A DNA stretch of 36,198 bases, taken from contig SYEV01000011.1 of assembly GCA_005800655.1 (NCBI GenBank), forward strand, positions 1 to 36,198, given 5' to 3'. Position 1 is the stretch's first letter, and every line of letters begins with the position of its first letter. The notes beneath the pieces were generated by a model that saw only the letters and a program-made list of their open reading frames with translations, did not search any database and was not told the origin of the DNA. The DNA is from Bacteroidota bacterium. Its GTDB lineage: Bacteria; Bacteroidota; Bacteroidia; Chitinophagales; Chitinophagaceae. Positions 17,419 through 26,157 of the stretch are shown here, in pieces. The translations under genes and the position numbers were made by a program.

Positions 17419-18513
17419 ATGAATAAGGCCAAAATTTGTATATCACCCATTGATTGGGGTTTGGGACACGCCACTCGGTGTATTCCCCTGATTCAGGCTT
17501 TAGAAAAATTGAATTATCAAATATATATCGCCACCGAAGGATACCATGAAGCTATCCTACGCGAAGCCTTGCCCAATGCTCATTTTTTGCAGTTAAGGGG
17601 CTACCGAATAAAATATGCAAAAATAGGCGCCCTTTTACCCTGGGCAATTTTTTTTCAAATACCCAAAATTATTTACAGCATTTATCATGAATATCGCTGG
17701 TTACAAAAAAAACAAAAGGAACTGCAGTTTGATATGATCATTTCCGATAATCGATTTGGTTTTTATCATAATAATGTGCCTAGTGTATTTATAACGCACC
17801 AACTTAATTTTCAAATGCCTTATGCTTGGGCCACCCCTGGTTTCCAAAAAATACAATATGCTTGGTTCAAAAGATTCAGTGCATGTTGGATTCCAGACAT
17901 GGAAGGTGAAAATAATTTATCGGGTATTTTAGCCAATACAAAATTAAAACCCAATATCCCTATTTGGTATATGGGATGTTTGTCAAGATTAAAACAATAC
18001 GATCATAAAGAGATTGCTACGCATCAAGAACCGATTTCATTTTTAGGAATTGTATCTGGCCCGGAACCACAACGAACCCTACTTGAAAATTTATTATGGA
18101 CCAAGGGTAACCAATTACATTTAAAATTTACGGTGGTAGCGGGCACGCCTAAAGTAAAGGAAGCATTTCAACAAAATGAAAATGCAACTAAGTATCCGCA
18201 TTTGTCAGGCGCCGACTTAGTAAAGGAAATTAATCGAGCTGAGTATATCATTTGCAGAGGCGGGTATACAACACTCATGGAATTAATTCCATTTGAAAAA
18301 AAATTAATACTAGTACCCACCCCGGGACAAACCGAACAAATATTATTGGGAAAAATTTGGCAGGAAAAAAAATGGGCACTTTGTTATGATCAAACTGATT
18401 TTAAATTAAGTGCTGCATTAAATGAAGCAAGTCAATTTAATTATATCAAACCGCCGTTTACAATTTTTTCTGTAGAAGCACTTGAAACTGCTATAAAGCA
18501 ATTAACTTTATAA
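17419..18513 (+). CDS. GT-B fold glycosyltransferase, MurG/GT28-like
   Basis: The 364-residue protein opens with SPIDWGLGHATRCIPLIQAL, the glycine-rich N-terminal loop of GT-B glycosyltransferases. The C-terminal half contains ICRGGYTTLMELIPFEKKLI followed by PTPGQTEQ, the nucleotide-sugar binding region seen in MurG and related GT28 enzymes. No membrane segment or signal peptide is obvious. The acceptor and sugar are unknown; it is not murG itself, since no division cluster surrounds it. The next gene, mnmH, begins 2 bases after its stop, so the two are cotranscribed. Confidence 0.8.
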   Translation: MNKAKICISPIDWGLGHATRCIPLIQALEKLNYQIYIATEGYHEAILREALPNAHFLQLRGYRIKYAKIGALLPWAIFFQIPKIIYSIYHEYRWLQKKQKELQFDMIISDNRFGFYHNNVPSVFITHQLNFQMPYAWATPGFQKIQYAWFKRFSACWIPDMEGENNLSGILANTKLKPNIPIWYMGCLSRLKQYDHKEIATHQEPISFLGIVSGPEPQRTLLENLLWTKGNQLHLKFTVVAGTPKVKEAFQQNENATKYPHLSGADLVKEINRAEYIICRGGYTTLMELIPFEKKLILVPTPGQTEQILLGKIWQEKKWALCYDQTDFKLSAALNEASQFNYIKPPFTIFSVEALETAIKQLTL

Positions 18514-18515
18514 AT

Positions 18516-19565
18516 ATGGCGGTACAAAAAATAGATATGGTTGGGTTTATAACTCAAGCGCCTCATTCACTCATTATTGATGTTCGAAGCCCCGGCGAAT
18601 TTAATCATGCACATATTGTATCGGCTTTAAATCTTCCTTTATTTACGAATGAAGAACGTGCTATTATTGGTACTACTTATAAAAAACAAAGCAGGGAGGC
18701 GGCGATAAAAGTTGGCTTACCGCTTTTTGGAACCAAGCTACTTCCCATGATTGAAACAGTTGAAAAATGGGTCAGCGAAAAACAACAAGGAGCGAATACA
18801 ACAAAGCCCGCTATTATTGTGCATTGCTGGAGGGGTGGCATGCGAAGCGCAGCCGTAGCCTGGTTATTAGACTTATATGGTTACAAGGTATATCAGCTAA
18901 CCGGTGGTTACAAAGCATATCGAAATTGGGTATTAAATCAATTTGTTAAGGAATATCCCATCAAAGTGTTGGGGGGATTTACAGGTTCAGGAAAAACAGA
19001 AATTTTACACGCATTACAACAAAGAAATATTGCGGTCATTGACTTAGAAGGATTGGCCAATCATAAAGGATCTGCATTTGGCGCCATTGGACAAGCGGCA
19101 CAACCTTCACAGGAAATGTTTGAAAATAAATTAGCAGCTGCGCTTTTTAATAATAAAACCAATGAACCGTTTTGGGTCGAAGATGAAAGCCAACGTATTG
19201 GTCTTGTAATGATCCCTACCTCCTTTTTTGCACAAATGCGGAATAGTGTTTGTCATTTTATTATTATTCCTTTTGAAGAAAGATTAAATTTTATTGTACA
19301 GGGCTATGGCGGTTATGATGTGCAACTATTAATTGATGCCACAGTAAGAATACAAAAAAGATTAGGCGGATTAGAAACTAAAAATGCGGTGCAATTTTTA
19401 AATGAGAATAATATTATTGCTGCATTTGCAATTTTACTTAAATACTATGATCGCTGGTATGAAAAAAATACCCTAAGTGCATCCCCACCAAAATTACTGG
19501 TGCAACAATTCAATGCAGAAAAAGTAGACCCAATCAACAACGCTATTTTGGTGGAGAAAAGATAA
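18516..19565 (+). CDS. mnmH: tRNA 2-selenouridine synthase
   Basis: The 349-residue protein (also called SelU or YbbB) joins an N-terminal rhodanese domain (IIDVRSPGEF near residue 20; catalytic Cys104 in HCWRGGMRS) to a P-loop domain with GGFTGSGKTE (153-162). It replaces sulfur by selenium in 2-thiouridine at the tRNA wobble position through a geranylated intermediate, using selenophosphate from SelD. SelD is not in this window. It follows the glycosyltransferase by 2 bases with no functional link that I know of. Confidence 0.93.
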   Translation: MAVQKIDMVGFITQAPHSLIIDVRSPGEFNHAHIVSALNLPLFTNEERAIIGTTYKKQSREAAIKVGLPLFGTKLLPMIETVEKWVSEKQQGANTTKPAIIVHCWRGGMRSAAVAWLLDLYGYKVYQLTGGYKAYRNWVLNQFVKEYPIKVLGGFTGSGKTEILHALQQRNIAVIDLEGLANHKGSAFGAIGQAAQPSQEMFENKLAAALFNNKTNEPFWVEDESQRIGLVMIPTSFFAQMRNSVCHFIIIPFEERLNFIVQGYGGYDVQLLIDATVRIQKRLGGLETKNAVQFLNENNIIAAFAILLKYYDRWYEKNTLSASPPKLLVQQFNAEKVDPINNAILVEKR

Positions 19566-19707
19566 ATTATCTGATATTAATCCTATTTATAATAACCAAG
19601 ATGAAGTATCTTTATTTTGTTATCGCATTTTATTTATTGGGTTGTCAAAAAATTAAATATTTTGTAGCCTGCAGGATTGGAGGTAGAATCATTTTAAGTT
19701 ATAATTT

Positions 19708-20271
19708 ATGCAACAACTAATTGCTTGGTGGTTTTTCACAGTAAAGGGATGGAAAACAAAAGGAAGATTCCCTTTTGAACTGAAAAAGGCGGTTTATATT
19801 GTTGCCCCGCACACCCATAGTACTGATTTTTTTTTAGGATTGGCCGTTAGAAAAAAAATGCATTTTGAATTTATTCGATTTTTAGGCAAAAAAGAGCTTT
19901 TTGTTCCTCCTTTTAGTTGGATCCTACACTACCTGGGCTGTTACCCAGTGGACCGGTCTAAAAATAATAATTTTGTAGAGCAGGTGGTGAAAATATTTAA
20001 TGAAAAAGAAACTTTTCATTTGGCCTTATCGCCCGAAGGAACTAGAAAGAAGGTGTACAAATTACGCTCTGGATTTTACCATATTGCAAAAAAAGCAAAC
20101 GTGCCAGTGGTCATGGTGGCCTTGGACTTTTTTAATAGAACCGTCGTCTTTACTGAACCCTTCTATTTATCCGACGACGAACGGGCTGATAAAAGAAAAA
20201 TAATCGACTTTTTTAAGGATTTTAAAGGATTTGTGCCAGAATACAGCATTACGGGCGATATTGAATGTTAA
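19708..20271 (+). CDS. PlsC-like 1-acylglycerol-3-phosphate acyltransferase family protein
   Basis: A compact 187-residue acyltransferase with the HX4D motif HTHSTD (His35, Asp40), the GCYPVDRS substrate segment (77-84) and SPEGTR (108-113). These are the ordered motifs of the PlsC superfamily, which moves acyl groups from acyl-ACP or acyl-CoA to a glycerophosphate-type or other lipid acceptor at the inner membrane. The protein is shorter than PlsC proper (about 240 residues) and belongs to a short Bacteroidota subfamily whose acceptor I cannot name. It stands alone, 142 bases after mnmH. Confidence 0.85.
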   Translation: MQQLIAWWFFTVKGWKTKGRFPFELKKAVYIVAPHTHSTDFFLGLAVRKKMHFEFIRFLGKKELFVPPFSWILHYLGCYPVDRSKNNNFVEQVVKIFNEKETFHLALSPEGTRKKVYKLRSGFYHIAKKANVPVVMVALDFFNRTVVFTEPFYLSDDERADKRKIIDFFKDFKGFVPEYSITGDIEC

Positions 20272-20298
20272 GAAAATGCTGAAATTTCAAAATAGTTT

Positions 20299-20327
20299 TT
20301 GGACTCTAAACTATATGCTTATTTTTG
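20299..20327 (+). promoter_or_regulatory. Bacteroidota-type promoter of the OmpA-family gene
   Basis: A -33 TTG at 20299-20301, 18 bases of spacer, and the -7 element TATTTTTG at 20320-20327. This is the most complete promoter in the window. It leaves a leader of 47 bases before the ATG. Confidence 0.7.
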
Positions 20328-20374
20328 TATTGGCCATTGGCTAAATTATATAAATTAATAAAAACAGATACAGT

Positions 20375-21265
20375 ATGAAAAGTAGAATTTTTTTAGCGCT
20401 TGCTATTATTAGTCTTGGTGCTTATTCTTGCGTTAGCCCTAAAAAATTACAGGAAGCAGAAGCAAAGTACGGTCAATTAAATGGTGCTTATGCTGAATTA
20501 CAAGGTAAATACCGTGATGCACAAGATCAAGCTGCAAAAGCAAAAAACGAAACTGACAAATCAAATTTTGTTTCAAAAACAATGCAGTCTACTATTGATG
20601 ACTTAAATAAACAAATTGAGTTTTTAAAGAAAAATAACAATGTGGTTTTAAACCAACTACAAGATATGTCTGTAGTATCAGGTGCACAAGCAGAGAGCAT
20701 AAAAAAATCATTAGAAAATATTGGCGCGAAGGATTCTTATATTCAAACTTTACAAGGATCTATGGCACGTAAGGATTCAATGAACATGGCATTGGTGATG
20801 AATTTAAAAGGAGCCATTGGTGATTTGAGCGATGGTGATATTAATATTAAAGTTGAAAAAGGAGTCGTATATGTTGACATCTCTGATAAATTATTATTTA
20901 AGAGTGGTAGTTTCTCAATCACAGATAAAGCAACAGTGGTATTAGGTAAGGTTGCTAAAGTATTAGCAGCACAGCCAAATATAGAATTCATGGTGGAAGG
21001 ACATACTGATTCTAAGCAATTATTAGGATCAGACAATTTGATGGAAGACAACTGGGATTTAAGTGTTAAGCGTGCAACTACGATTGTTAGATTATTACAA
21101 GAAAAATATGGTATTGATCCAAAGCGCATGACTGCAGCTGGAAGAGGAGAATATGTTCCTGTAGCTGAAAATAATTCTGCTGCAAACAGAGCGGCTAATC
21201 GCAGAACTAGAATTGTAATCTTACCTCAATTAGATCAATTCTTTAAATTATTAGAAACGAAATAA
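20375..21265 (+). CDS. OmpA family outer-membrane lipoprotein with coiled coil
   Basis: The 296-residue protein has a lipoprotein signal ending LGAYSC (Cys19), a heptad-rich coiled coil over about residues 25-95, and a C-terminal OmpA-like domain. That domain shows VEGHTDS, the NWDLSVKRATTIVRLL helix and AANRRTRIVILP, including the Asp and Arg that bind meso-diaminopimelate. It should tether the outer membrane to peptidoglycan, like Pal or the OmpA C-domain. It has a strong own promoter and a terminator, so it is monocistronic. Confidence 0.9.
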   Translation: MKSRIFLALAIISLGAYSCVSPKKLQEAEAKYGQLNGAYAELQGKYRDAQDQAAKAKNETDKSNFVSKTMQSTIDDLNKQIEFLKKNNNVVLNQLQDMSVVSGAQAESIKKSLENIGAKDSYIQTLQGSMARKDSMNMALVMNLKGAIGDLSDGDINIKVEKGVVYVDISDKLLFKSGSFSITDKATVVLGKVAKVLAAQPNIEFMVEGHTDSKQLLGSDNLMEDNWDLSVKRATTIVRLLQEKYGIDPKRMTAAGRGEYVPVAENNSAANRAANRRTRIVILPQLDQFFKLLETK

Positions 21266-21323
21266 TTAAATATGGAATAAGCTTTTAGTAGAAAGCGGTT
21301 TTCATATATTATTTTCAATATTT

Positions 21324-21356
21324 AACCCCTGTACTTTTTCGGTGCGGGGGTTTTTA
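21324..21356 (+). terminator. Rho-independent terminator after the OmpA-family gene
   Basis: An 11-pair hairpin (AACCCCTGTAC against GGTGCGGGGGTT, with G-T pairs) followed by five T bases. It separates the OmpA gene from the helicase gene. Confidence 0.8.
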
Positions 21357-21403
21357 ATTTGTTTTTGTTTTTCCCCATCTTCCATAAATGTAGGAACTCG
21401 TCG

Positions 21404-21411
21404 TATCTTTG
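21404..21411 (+). promoter_or_regulatory. -7 promoter element for the UvrD/PcrA helicase
   Basis: TATCTTTG, an exact TAnnTTTG match, with a single base before the first ATG at 21413. Initiation would fall at the tandem ATGATG, so a leaderless start at 21416 is possible. No spaced -33 TTG. Confidence 0.45.
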
Positions 21412-21412
21412 A

Positions 21413-23749
21413 ATGATGCAAGCGTATTTACAAGGTTTAAATGAACAGCAAAAAGAGGCCGTCACCCATATGAATGGCCCATTAATGATTATTGCTGGCG
21501 CGGGCAGCGGTAAAACAAAAGTATTAACGAGTAGGATTGCACACTTAATGAATAGTGGCGTAGATTCTTTTAATATATTGGCCCTTACTTTTACGAATAA
21601 GGCCGCTAAGGAAATGAAGGAGCGTGTCGAAAAAACCTTAGGTAATACAGAAGCACGCAATTTATATATTGGCACTTTTCATAGTGTATTTGCAAGATTG
21701 CTTCGTGCAGAAGCCAGTAAGTTGGGTTACCCACAAAGCTTTACCATCTATGATACAGACGATTCTAGATCGGTGTTAAAAGCAGTCATTAATGATATGG
21801 GCTTGGATGACAAACACTACAAGCCGAATATTGTACATAACCGTATTTCTTCCGCAAAAAATGCATTGATTGGTCCAGTAGAATACAATTCCAACACCAT
21901 GATTCAACAAGAGGATGCAAGATCAAAGCGTCCAGCGATTGGTGAAATTTATGCTTCCTATGTAGCACGTTGTTTTAAAAATGGCGCGATGGATTTTGAT
22001 GATCTGTTGTTTAAAATGCACGAACTATTAGGCGATTATCCCGAAGTGCTTCACAAATACCAACACAAGTTTAAATATTTATTAATTGATGAGTATCAGG
22101 ATACCAATCCGGTACAGTATCAAATTGCAAAACTATTAGCCGCGGTACATGAAAATATTTGTGTGGTGGGTGATGACGCACAAAGTATTTATAGTTTTAG
22201 AGGCGCTACTATTGAAAATATTTTACAGTTCCAAAAAGATTACGATGATGTTAAATTAGTAAAGCTGGAACAAAACTATCGCAGCAGTGCATCCATCTTA
22301 GAAGTTGCTAATCATGTAATAAAAAATAACCAGGGACAAATTCCAAAAAATTTGTGGACTGAAAATGAGGAAGGTGAAAAAATTAAGTTGGTTAGAACCA
22401 TGACCGATAACGAGGAAGGAAAATTTGTTGCGGATGCAATTCAAGAAAATAAATTAAGAAATCATTTTTATAATAATGACTTCGCCATTTTATATCGCAC
22501 GAATGCACAGAGTAGATCCTTCGAGGAAAGCCTTAGACGCACTGGTATCCCTTATAAGATATACGGTGGGCTTAGCTTTTATCAAAGAAAGGAAATCAAG
22601 GATTATATTGCTTACTTAAGAATAATTGCAAACACCAAAGACGAAGAAGGATTAAAAAGAATTATTAATTATCCTGCAAGAGGCATTGGAAAAACGACGG
22701 TTGAAAAATGTTTGGTGATTGCGAGTGAACAAAATATTACTTTTTACGAAGTATTAGAAAAAGCAAAAGCTTTTGGATTTAAAGCGGGCACACTCACTGC
22801 AATTGAGGAGTTTGTGACCATGATCAAATATTTTCAAAATCAACTCACGAAGCACAATGCTTATGATGTTGCAGTGCAAGTGGGTAAGCATACCAATATC
22901 GTCAAAGAATTATTTAATGATAAATCGACCGAAGGTTTAGCGCGTTATGAAAATATACAAGAGTTATTGAACTCCATTAAAGAGTGGACCGAAAGTCCAA
23001 GCAATGAAGATGATGAACAAGGCGATAAGGGGTTAGGCGCCTACCTGCAACAAATTACTTTAATCACGGATGCAGATAATGATAAAAATGAAGCAGATTC
23101 TGTAAAATTAATGACGGTGCACGCAGCGAAAGGTTTAGAATTTGCCTGTGTGTTTGTGGTGGGTTTAGAAGAAACCTTATTCCCAAGTGGAATGAGTGTA
23201 AATACCCGAGAGGAGTTGGAAGAAGAAAGGAGATTGTTTTATGTAGCGGTGACCCGTGCAAAAAGACATTTATGGTTGAGCCATGCAAATTCGAGGTATC
23301 GTTTTGGACAATTAGTACAAAATGATCCAAGCCGTTTTATTGAGGAGATGCCCGAGGATAAAATTGACAAATCAAGTGCAGGTGGTGGCGCGCGTAACCA
23401 AAGCTCCGGCTGGGGTAATGCTTATGATCGTATGCATGGTGGCAATACCAAAGGATGGAGTGAGCCTAAGCCTAAATTAAATTCCGACAACAAGCCAAGC
23501 AAACCGAGCTATATGCCGGTAGCGCCTCCAAGCACATTGAATAAAAACCATATTCCTTCCGATAATTTTACTGCTGCCGACCCATCTGATTTAGAGGCAG
23601 GCATGAAGATAGAACATCAAAAATTTGGGTTTGGCGTCATCAAAGAAATTGAAGGCTCCGCGCACAACCCAATTGCATTAATCCTATTTGATAAAAACGG
23701 CGAAAAGAAGATTATGCTTAATTATGCCAAATTGAGCATCATTCCATAG
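21413..23749 (+). CDS. UvrD/PcrA-type superfamily 1 DNA helicase
   Basis: The 778-residue protein carries the SF1A helicase motifs in order: Q motif LNEQQKEAV, Walker A GAGSGKT (29-35), LLIDEYQDTNPVQY (motif II), VVGDDAQSIYSFRGA (III), LEQNYRS (IV), MTVHAAKGLEF (V) and LFYVAVTRAKRHLW (VI). The C-terminal 55 residues (MKIEHQKFGFGVIKEIEG) form the Tudor-like RNA polymerase-binding element of PcrA/UvrD. It unwinds DNA 3' to 5' in nucleotide-excision and mismatch repair and clears replication-transcription conflicts. Two ATGs are adjacent (21413 and 21416); the second may be the first base of the transcript. Confidence 0.95.
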   Translation: MMQAYLQGLNEQQKEAVTHMNGPLMIIAGAGSGKTKVLTSRIAHLMNSGVDSFNILALTFTNKAAKEMKERVEKTLGNTEARNLYIGTFHSVFARLLRAEASKLGYPQSFTIYDTDDSRSVLKAVINDMGLDDKHYKPNIVHNRISSAKNALIGPVEYNSNTMIQQEDARSKRPAIGEIYASYVARCFKNGAMDFDDLLFKMHELLGDYPEVLHKYQHKFKYLLIDEYQDTNPVQYQIAKLLAAVHENICVVGDDAQSIYSFRGATIENILQFQKDYDDVKLVKLEQNYRSSASILEVANHVIKNNQGQIPKNLWTENEEGEKIKLVRTMTDNEEGKFVADAIQENKLRNHFYNNDFAILYRTNAQSRSFEESLRRTGIPYKIYGGLSFYQRKEIKDYIAYLRIIANTKDEEGLKRIINYPARGIGKTTVEKCLVIASEQNITFYEVLEKAKAFGFKAGTLTAIEEFVTMIKYFQNQLTKHNAYDVAVQVGKHTNIVKELFNDKSTEGLARYENIQELLNSIKEWTESPSNEDDEQGDKGLGAYLQQITLITDADNDKNEADSVKLMTVHAAKGLEFACVFVVGLEETLFPSGMSVNTREELEEERRLFYVAVTRAKRHLWLSHANSRYRFGQLVQNDPSRFIEEMPEDKIDKSSAGGGARNQSSGWGNAYDRMHGGNTKGWSEPKPKLNSDNKPSKPSYMPVAPPSTLNKNHIPSDNFTAADPSDLEAGMKIEHQKFGFGVIKEIEGSAHNPIALILFDKNGEKKIMLNYAKLSIIP

Positions 23750-23822
23750 GTTTTACCCTTGTCGATATCGGAAAAATATAGGCTAGATTGCGGCAAACGC
23801 CTTATTGACCCTCATTTTTGAT

Positions 23823-23830
23823 TATTTTTG
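23823..23830 (+). promoter_or_regulatory. -7 promoter element for nfu
   Basis: TATTTTTG, an exact TAnnTTTG match, 27 bases before the ATG at 23858. Its final TTG could be mistaken for a start codon at 23828. A TTG at 23805-23807 is 15 bases upstream, slightly short of typical -33 spacing. Confidence 0.55.
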
Positions 23831-23857
23831 TATTCAATTTTACCAAAAAGCGCAACT

Positions 23858-24457
23858 ATGATTACTACAGGCAATACCATTGTAAGCATTTATACTGAAA
23901 TGACACCCAATCCGGAAACGATGAAGTTTGTCGCAAACAAGCTTTTGTATCCAGGAAAAAGTATCGATATCGCCGAGGAAAGGTTAGCGATTGCCTCTCC
24001 TTTGGCAAAAGAATTATTTAGCTTCCCTTTTATTAAAAGTGTATTTATAGCGAGCAATTTCATTACACTTACTAAAAGTGCAGATACAGATGATTGGCAG
24101 GATGTAATCCCTACGATTAAAACTTTTTTAAAGGAATATTTAGAAAATGGGGGTGTTGTGGTGAATGAAGAAGAGGTAGCTAAAATAAAACAAGAAGCAA
24201 CCAATACAGTACATGCGGATGATGATGATATAGTGAAAAGAGTAAAAGAATTATTAGAAAACTATGTTAAGCCCGCAGTGGAGATGGATGGCGGTGCAAT
24301 ACAATTTAAAAGTTATAATGACGGCGTAGTCAATTTAATGTTACAAGGCTCATGTAGTGGTTGCCCTAGTTCAATGGTCACTTTAAAAGCAGGTATCGAA
24401 GGAATGATGAAGCGCATGATCCCAGAAGTAAAAGAAGTAGTGGCAGAAGCGGAGTAA
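23858..24457 (+). CDS. Nfu-type iron-sulfur cluster carrier protein
   Basis: The 199-residue protein joins an N-terminal Nfu_N domain (YTEMTPNPETMKF to about residue 85) to a C-terminal NifU-like domain with GSCSGCPSS, whose two cysteines bind a bridging [4Fe-4S] cluster in a dimer. Nfu carriers pass clusters from the scaffold to client enzymes. The TTG at 23828 would add ten residues but is part of the promoter; the ATG at 23858 starts MITTGNTIVS, just before the domain. It is followed by a hairpin that also forms the first copy of a repeat (24461-24516). Confidence 0.92.
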   Translation: MITTGNTIVSIYTEMTPNPETMKFVANKLLYPGKSIDIAEERLAIASPLAKELFSFPFIKSVFIASNFITLTKSADTDDWQDVIPTIKTFLKEYLENGGVVVNEEEVAKIKQEATNTVHADDDDIVKRVKELLENYVKPAVEMDGGAIQFKSYNDGVVNLMLQGSCSGCPSSMVTLKAGIEGMMKRMIPEVKEVVAEAE

Positions 24458-24460
24458 TTA

Positions 24461-24516
24461 ATAAATCATAAGAGATAAAAAAAGAGGCCTTAAATTTTAT
24501 TAAGGCCTCTTTTTTG
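24461..24516. repeat. Terminator repeat, copy A (bidirectional)
   Basis: A hairpin with stem AGAGGCCTTAA / TTAAGGCCTCT and loop ATTTTA, flanked by A-runs and T-runs, serving nfu (+) and the S10 peptidase (-). The segment ATAAATCATAAGA (24461-24473) and a 24-base core (24485-24508) recur identically at 28836-28848 and 28861-28884. Confidence 0.85.
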
Positions 24517-24522
24517 TTTGTG

Positions 24523-26046
24523 CTATTTTATTGTCTCTTTTATAAAATCAGCCACATCTTTTTTAAACTGTTTCCCTGAAGCTGGATCTGTATACATCAT
24601 ATGACCTGCTTCATAATATTTTAATATAATGTTATTTTGGAGTCGTTTTTCTAAGCCCATATGTGTAAATGTATATTCAGCTGCATAAAACGGTGTTGCT
24701 AAATCATAATAACCATTTATAGCCAACACTTTTAAATTAGGATTTCGGCTCATCGCTTCTGCTAAATCCACTGCTGTATTGGCCGGAACGGCATCGTTAT
24801 TGAAATTTTTATTGTGCTTCCAATCCCACTTAAACCCTGGCGTTGCATATGCTGATGTTCTATACGTCAGCATTTTATTCACCTTAAGTTCATTATAGTA
24901 ATAATCTGAAAATGCAGTAATGTAAGCAGGACTAATACTACTGCTTTGTGGATCATAAGACGATCCTTCACTTAATAAATTTTGATTGATACCTATATAC
25001 CTTGCATCTAATCTGCCTACTGTCATATGATCACTTCTTAATAATTCATCTGTGAATTGCGGTTCTTTAATGCGCAGTTTTGCTTTTAAAACATAATCTT
25101 TACTGAGTCCAGTAAGGGCAGCATATTGTGTTGCAATTTTTTCATTTTCAGCATCCGATAAATCTGCCCCCTTCATTAACGCAGTTGCATAATCACCCGC
25201 GGCAAACTTTCTAGCTTCTTCAGCAAATGTTGCTAAATCCTTCGGTTTGTCTTTTATTTTATTATGATACCAAGCGGATACTGCATAGGTAGGTAAATGT
25301 AAAATATAAGAAATATCATCCCCTTGATAAAAACGAATAGTGCGCATATCCAAAACAGTTGAAACAAGAATTACGGCATTTAAAGTAATTCCTAAGGTTT
25401 CTTGTAAATAATTTGCAACCCCTGCACTGCGCATTGTACCATAGCTTTCCCCTAAAATAAATTTAGGTGACTGCCAACGATTGTTTTCATTAATATACTG
25501 TTTAATAAATCCACTTACTGATTTTATATCTCCATCTACACCCCAAAAATCCTTGTTGTTTGCCTTCCCAACCGCTTTACTAATTCCAGTACCAATGGGA
25601 TCAATCATCACAATGTCACTTATATCCAATGTTGAAAATTGATTGTCTTCTATTTTATAGGGAGCAGGTCCATTGTTATTAGGATCATTAACAATAACAC
25701 GCTTGGGTCCCATTACCCCCAAATGCAGCCATATTGAGGAAGAGCCGGGGCCTCCATTGTAAGAGAAAGTGATTGGCCTTTTGCTTATATCAGATTGCCC
25801 ATCTTTTGTATAAGCAGTATAACCATAAAATGCAATAGGTTCATCTTGTTCATTTCTTAAAATAAGCGCGCCTGCTGTTGCCGTATACGTGATTACTTTA
25901 CCATCAATCGTAACCGAGTGATGGGTGACTGACTTTTCCTCTTTAGGAATTGATAATGAGTCCTTTACATTAGGTTGTGCCATTAATGGCGCAAAAGAAA
26001 TTAGTAAAGCAAAAAAGAAACCAGCGTGCAATAAAGTTTTTTTCAT
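24523..26046 (-). CDS. Secreted S10 family serine carboxypeptidase
   Basis: The 507-residue protein has a signal peptide (MKKTLLHAGFFFALLISFAPLMA) and the S10 alpha/beta-hydrolase signatures: NGGPGSSS (98-104, oxyanion hole), GESYG with nucleophile Ser201, NGYYDLATP with Asp448, and EAGHMMY with His482. It removes C-terminal residues from peptides in the periplasm or outside the cell, best at low pH in known relatives. It is divergent from the Asp-box protein across a 111-base gap, and both are exported, so a joint role in protein or peptide use is plausible but not shown. It ends in repeat copy A. Confidence 0.92.
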   Translation of the reverse strand: MKKTLLHAGFFFALLISFAPLMAQPNVKDSLSIPKEEKSVTHHSVTIDGKVITYTATAGALILRNEQDEPIAFYGYTAYTKDGQSDISKRPITFSYNGGPGSSSIWLHLGVMGPKRVIVNDPNNNGPAPYKIEDNQFSTLDISDIVMIDPIGTGISKAVGKANNKDFWGVDGDIKSVSGFIKQYINENNRWQSPKFILGESYGTMRSAGVANYLQETLGITLNAVILVSTVLDMRTIRFYQGDDISYILHLPTYAVSAWYHNKIKDKPKDLATFAEEARKFAAGDYATALMKGADLSDAENEKIATQYAALTGLSKDYVLKAKLRIKEPQFTDELLRSDHMTVGRLDARYIGINQNLLSEGSSYDPQSSSISPAYITAFSDYYYNELKVNKMLTYRTSAYATPGFKWDWKHNKNFNNDAVPANTAVDLAEAMSRNPNLKVLAINGYYDLATPFYAAEYTFTHMGLEKRLQNNIILKYYEAGHMMYTDPASGKQFKKDVADFIKETIK

Positions 26047-26110
26047 ACAATTAATTTTAGCAATATAAATATACTATAATTGTAACTTAAAGTTTATTAA
26101 AATTTAAAAG

Positions 26111-26118
26111 TATGTTTG
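26111..26118 (+). promoter_or_regulatory. -7 promoter element for the Asp-box/VPS10-like gene
   Basis: TATGTTTG, an exact TAnnTTTG match, 39 bases before the ATG. A TTG at 26080-26082 is too far (28 bases) to be a typical -33 element. Confidence 0.4.
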
Positions 26119-26157
26119 GGTGTTGAATGTTTCCTTTATTTCAATTAAAATAATTTA

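Noticed and set aside
20743-21129. 128-codon open frame on the minus strand
   Set aside because: Antisense to the OmpA-family gene and low in recognisable features; a shadow frame.
21322-21675. 117-codon open frame on the minus strand covering the helicase start
   Set aside because: It runs through the terminator and promoter region and is antisense to the helicase Walker A region.
23858-24457. Nfu_N plus NifU domain fusion as a novel architecture
   Set aside because: This domain order is a known Nfu layout, including in Bacteroidota and mitochondria.
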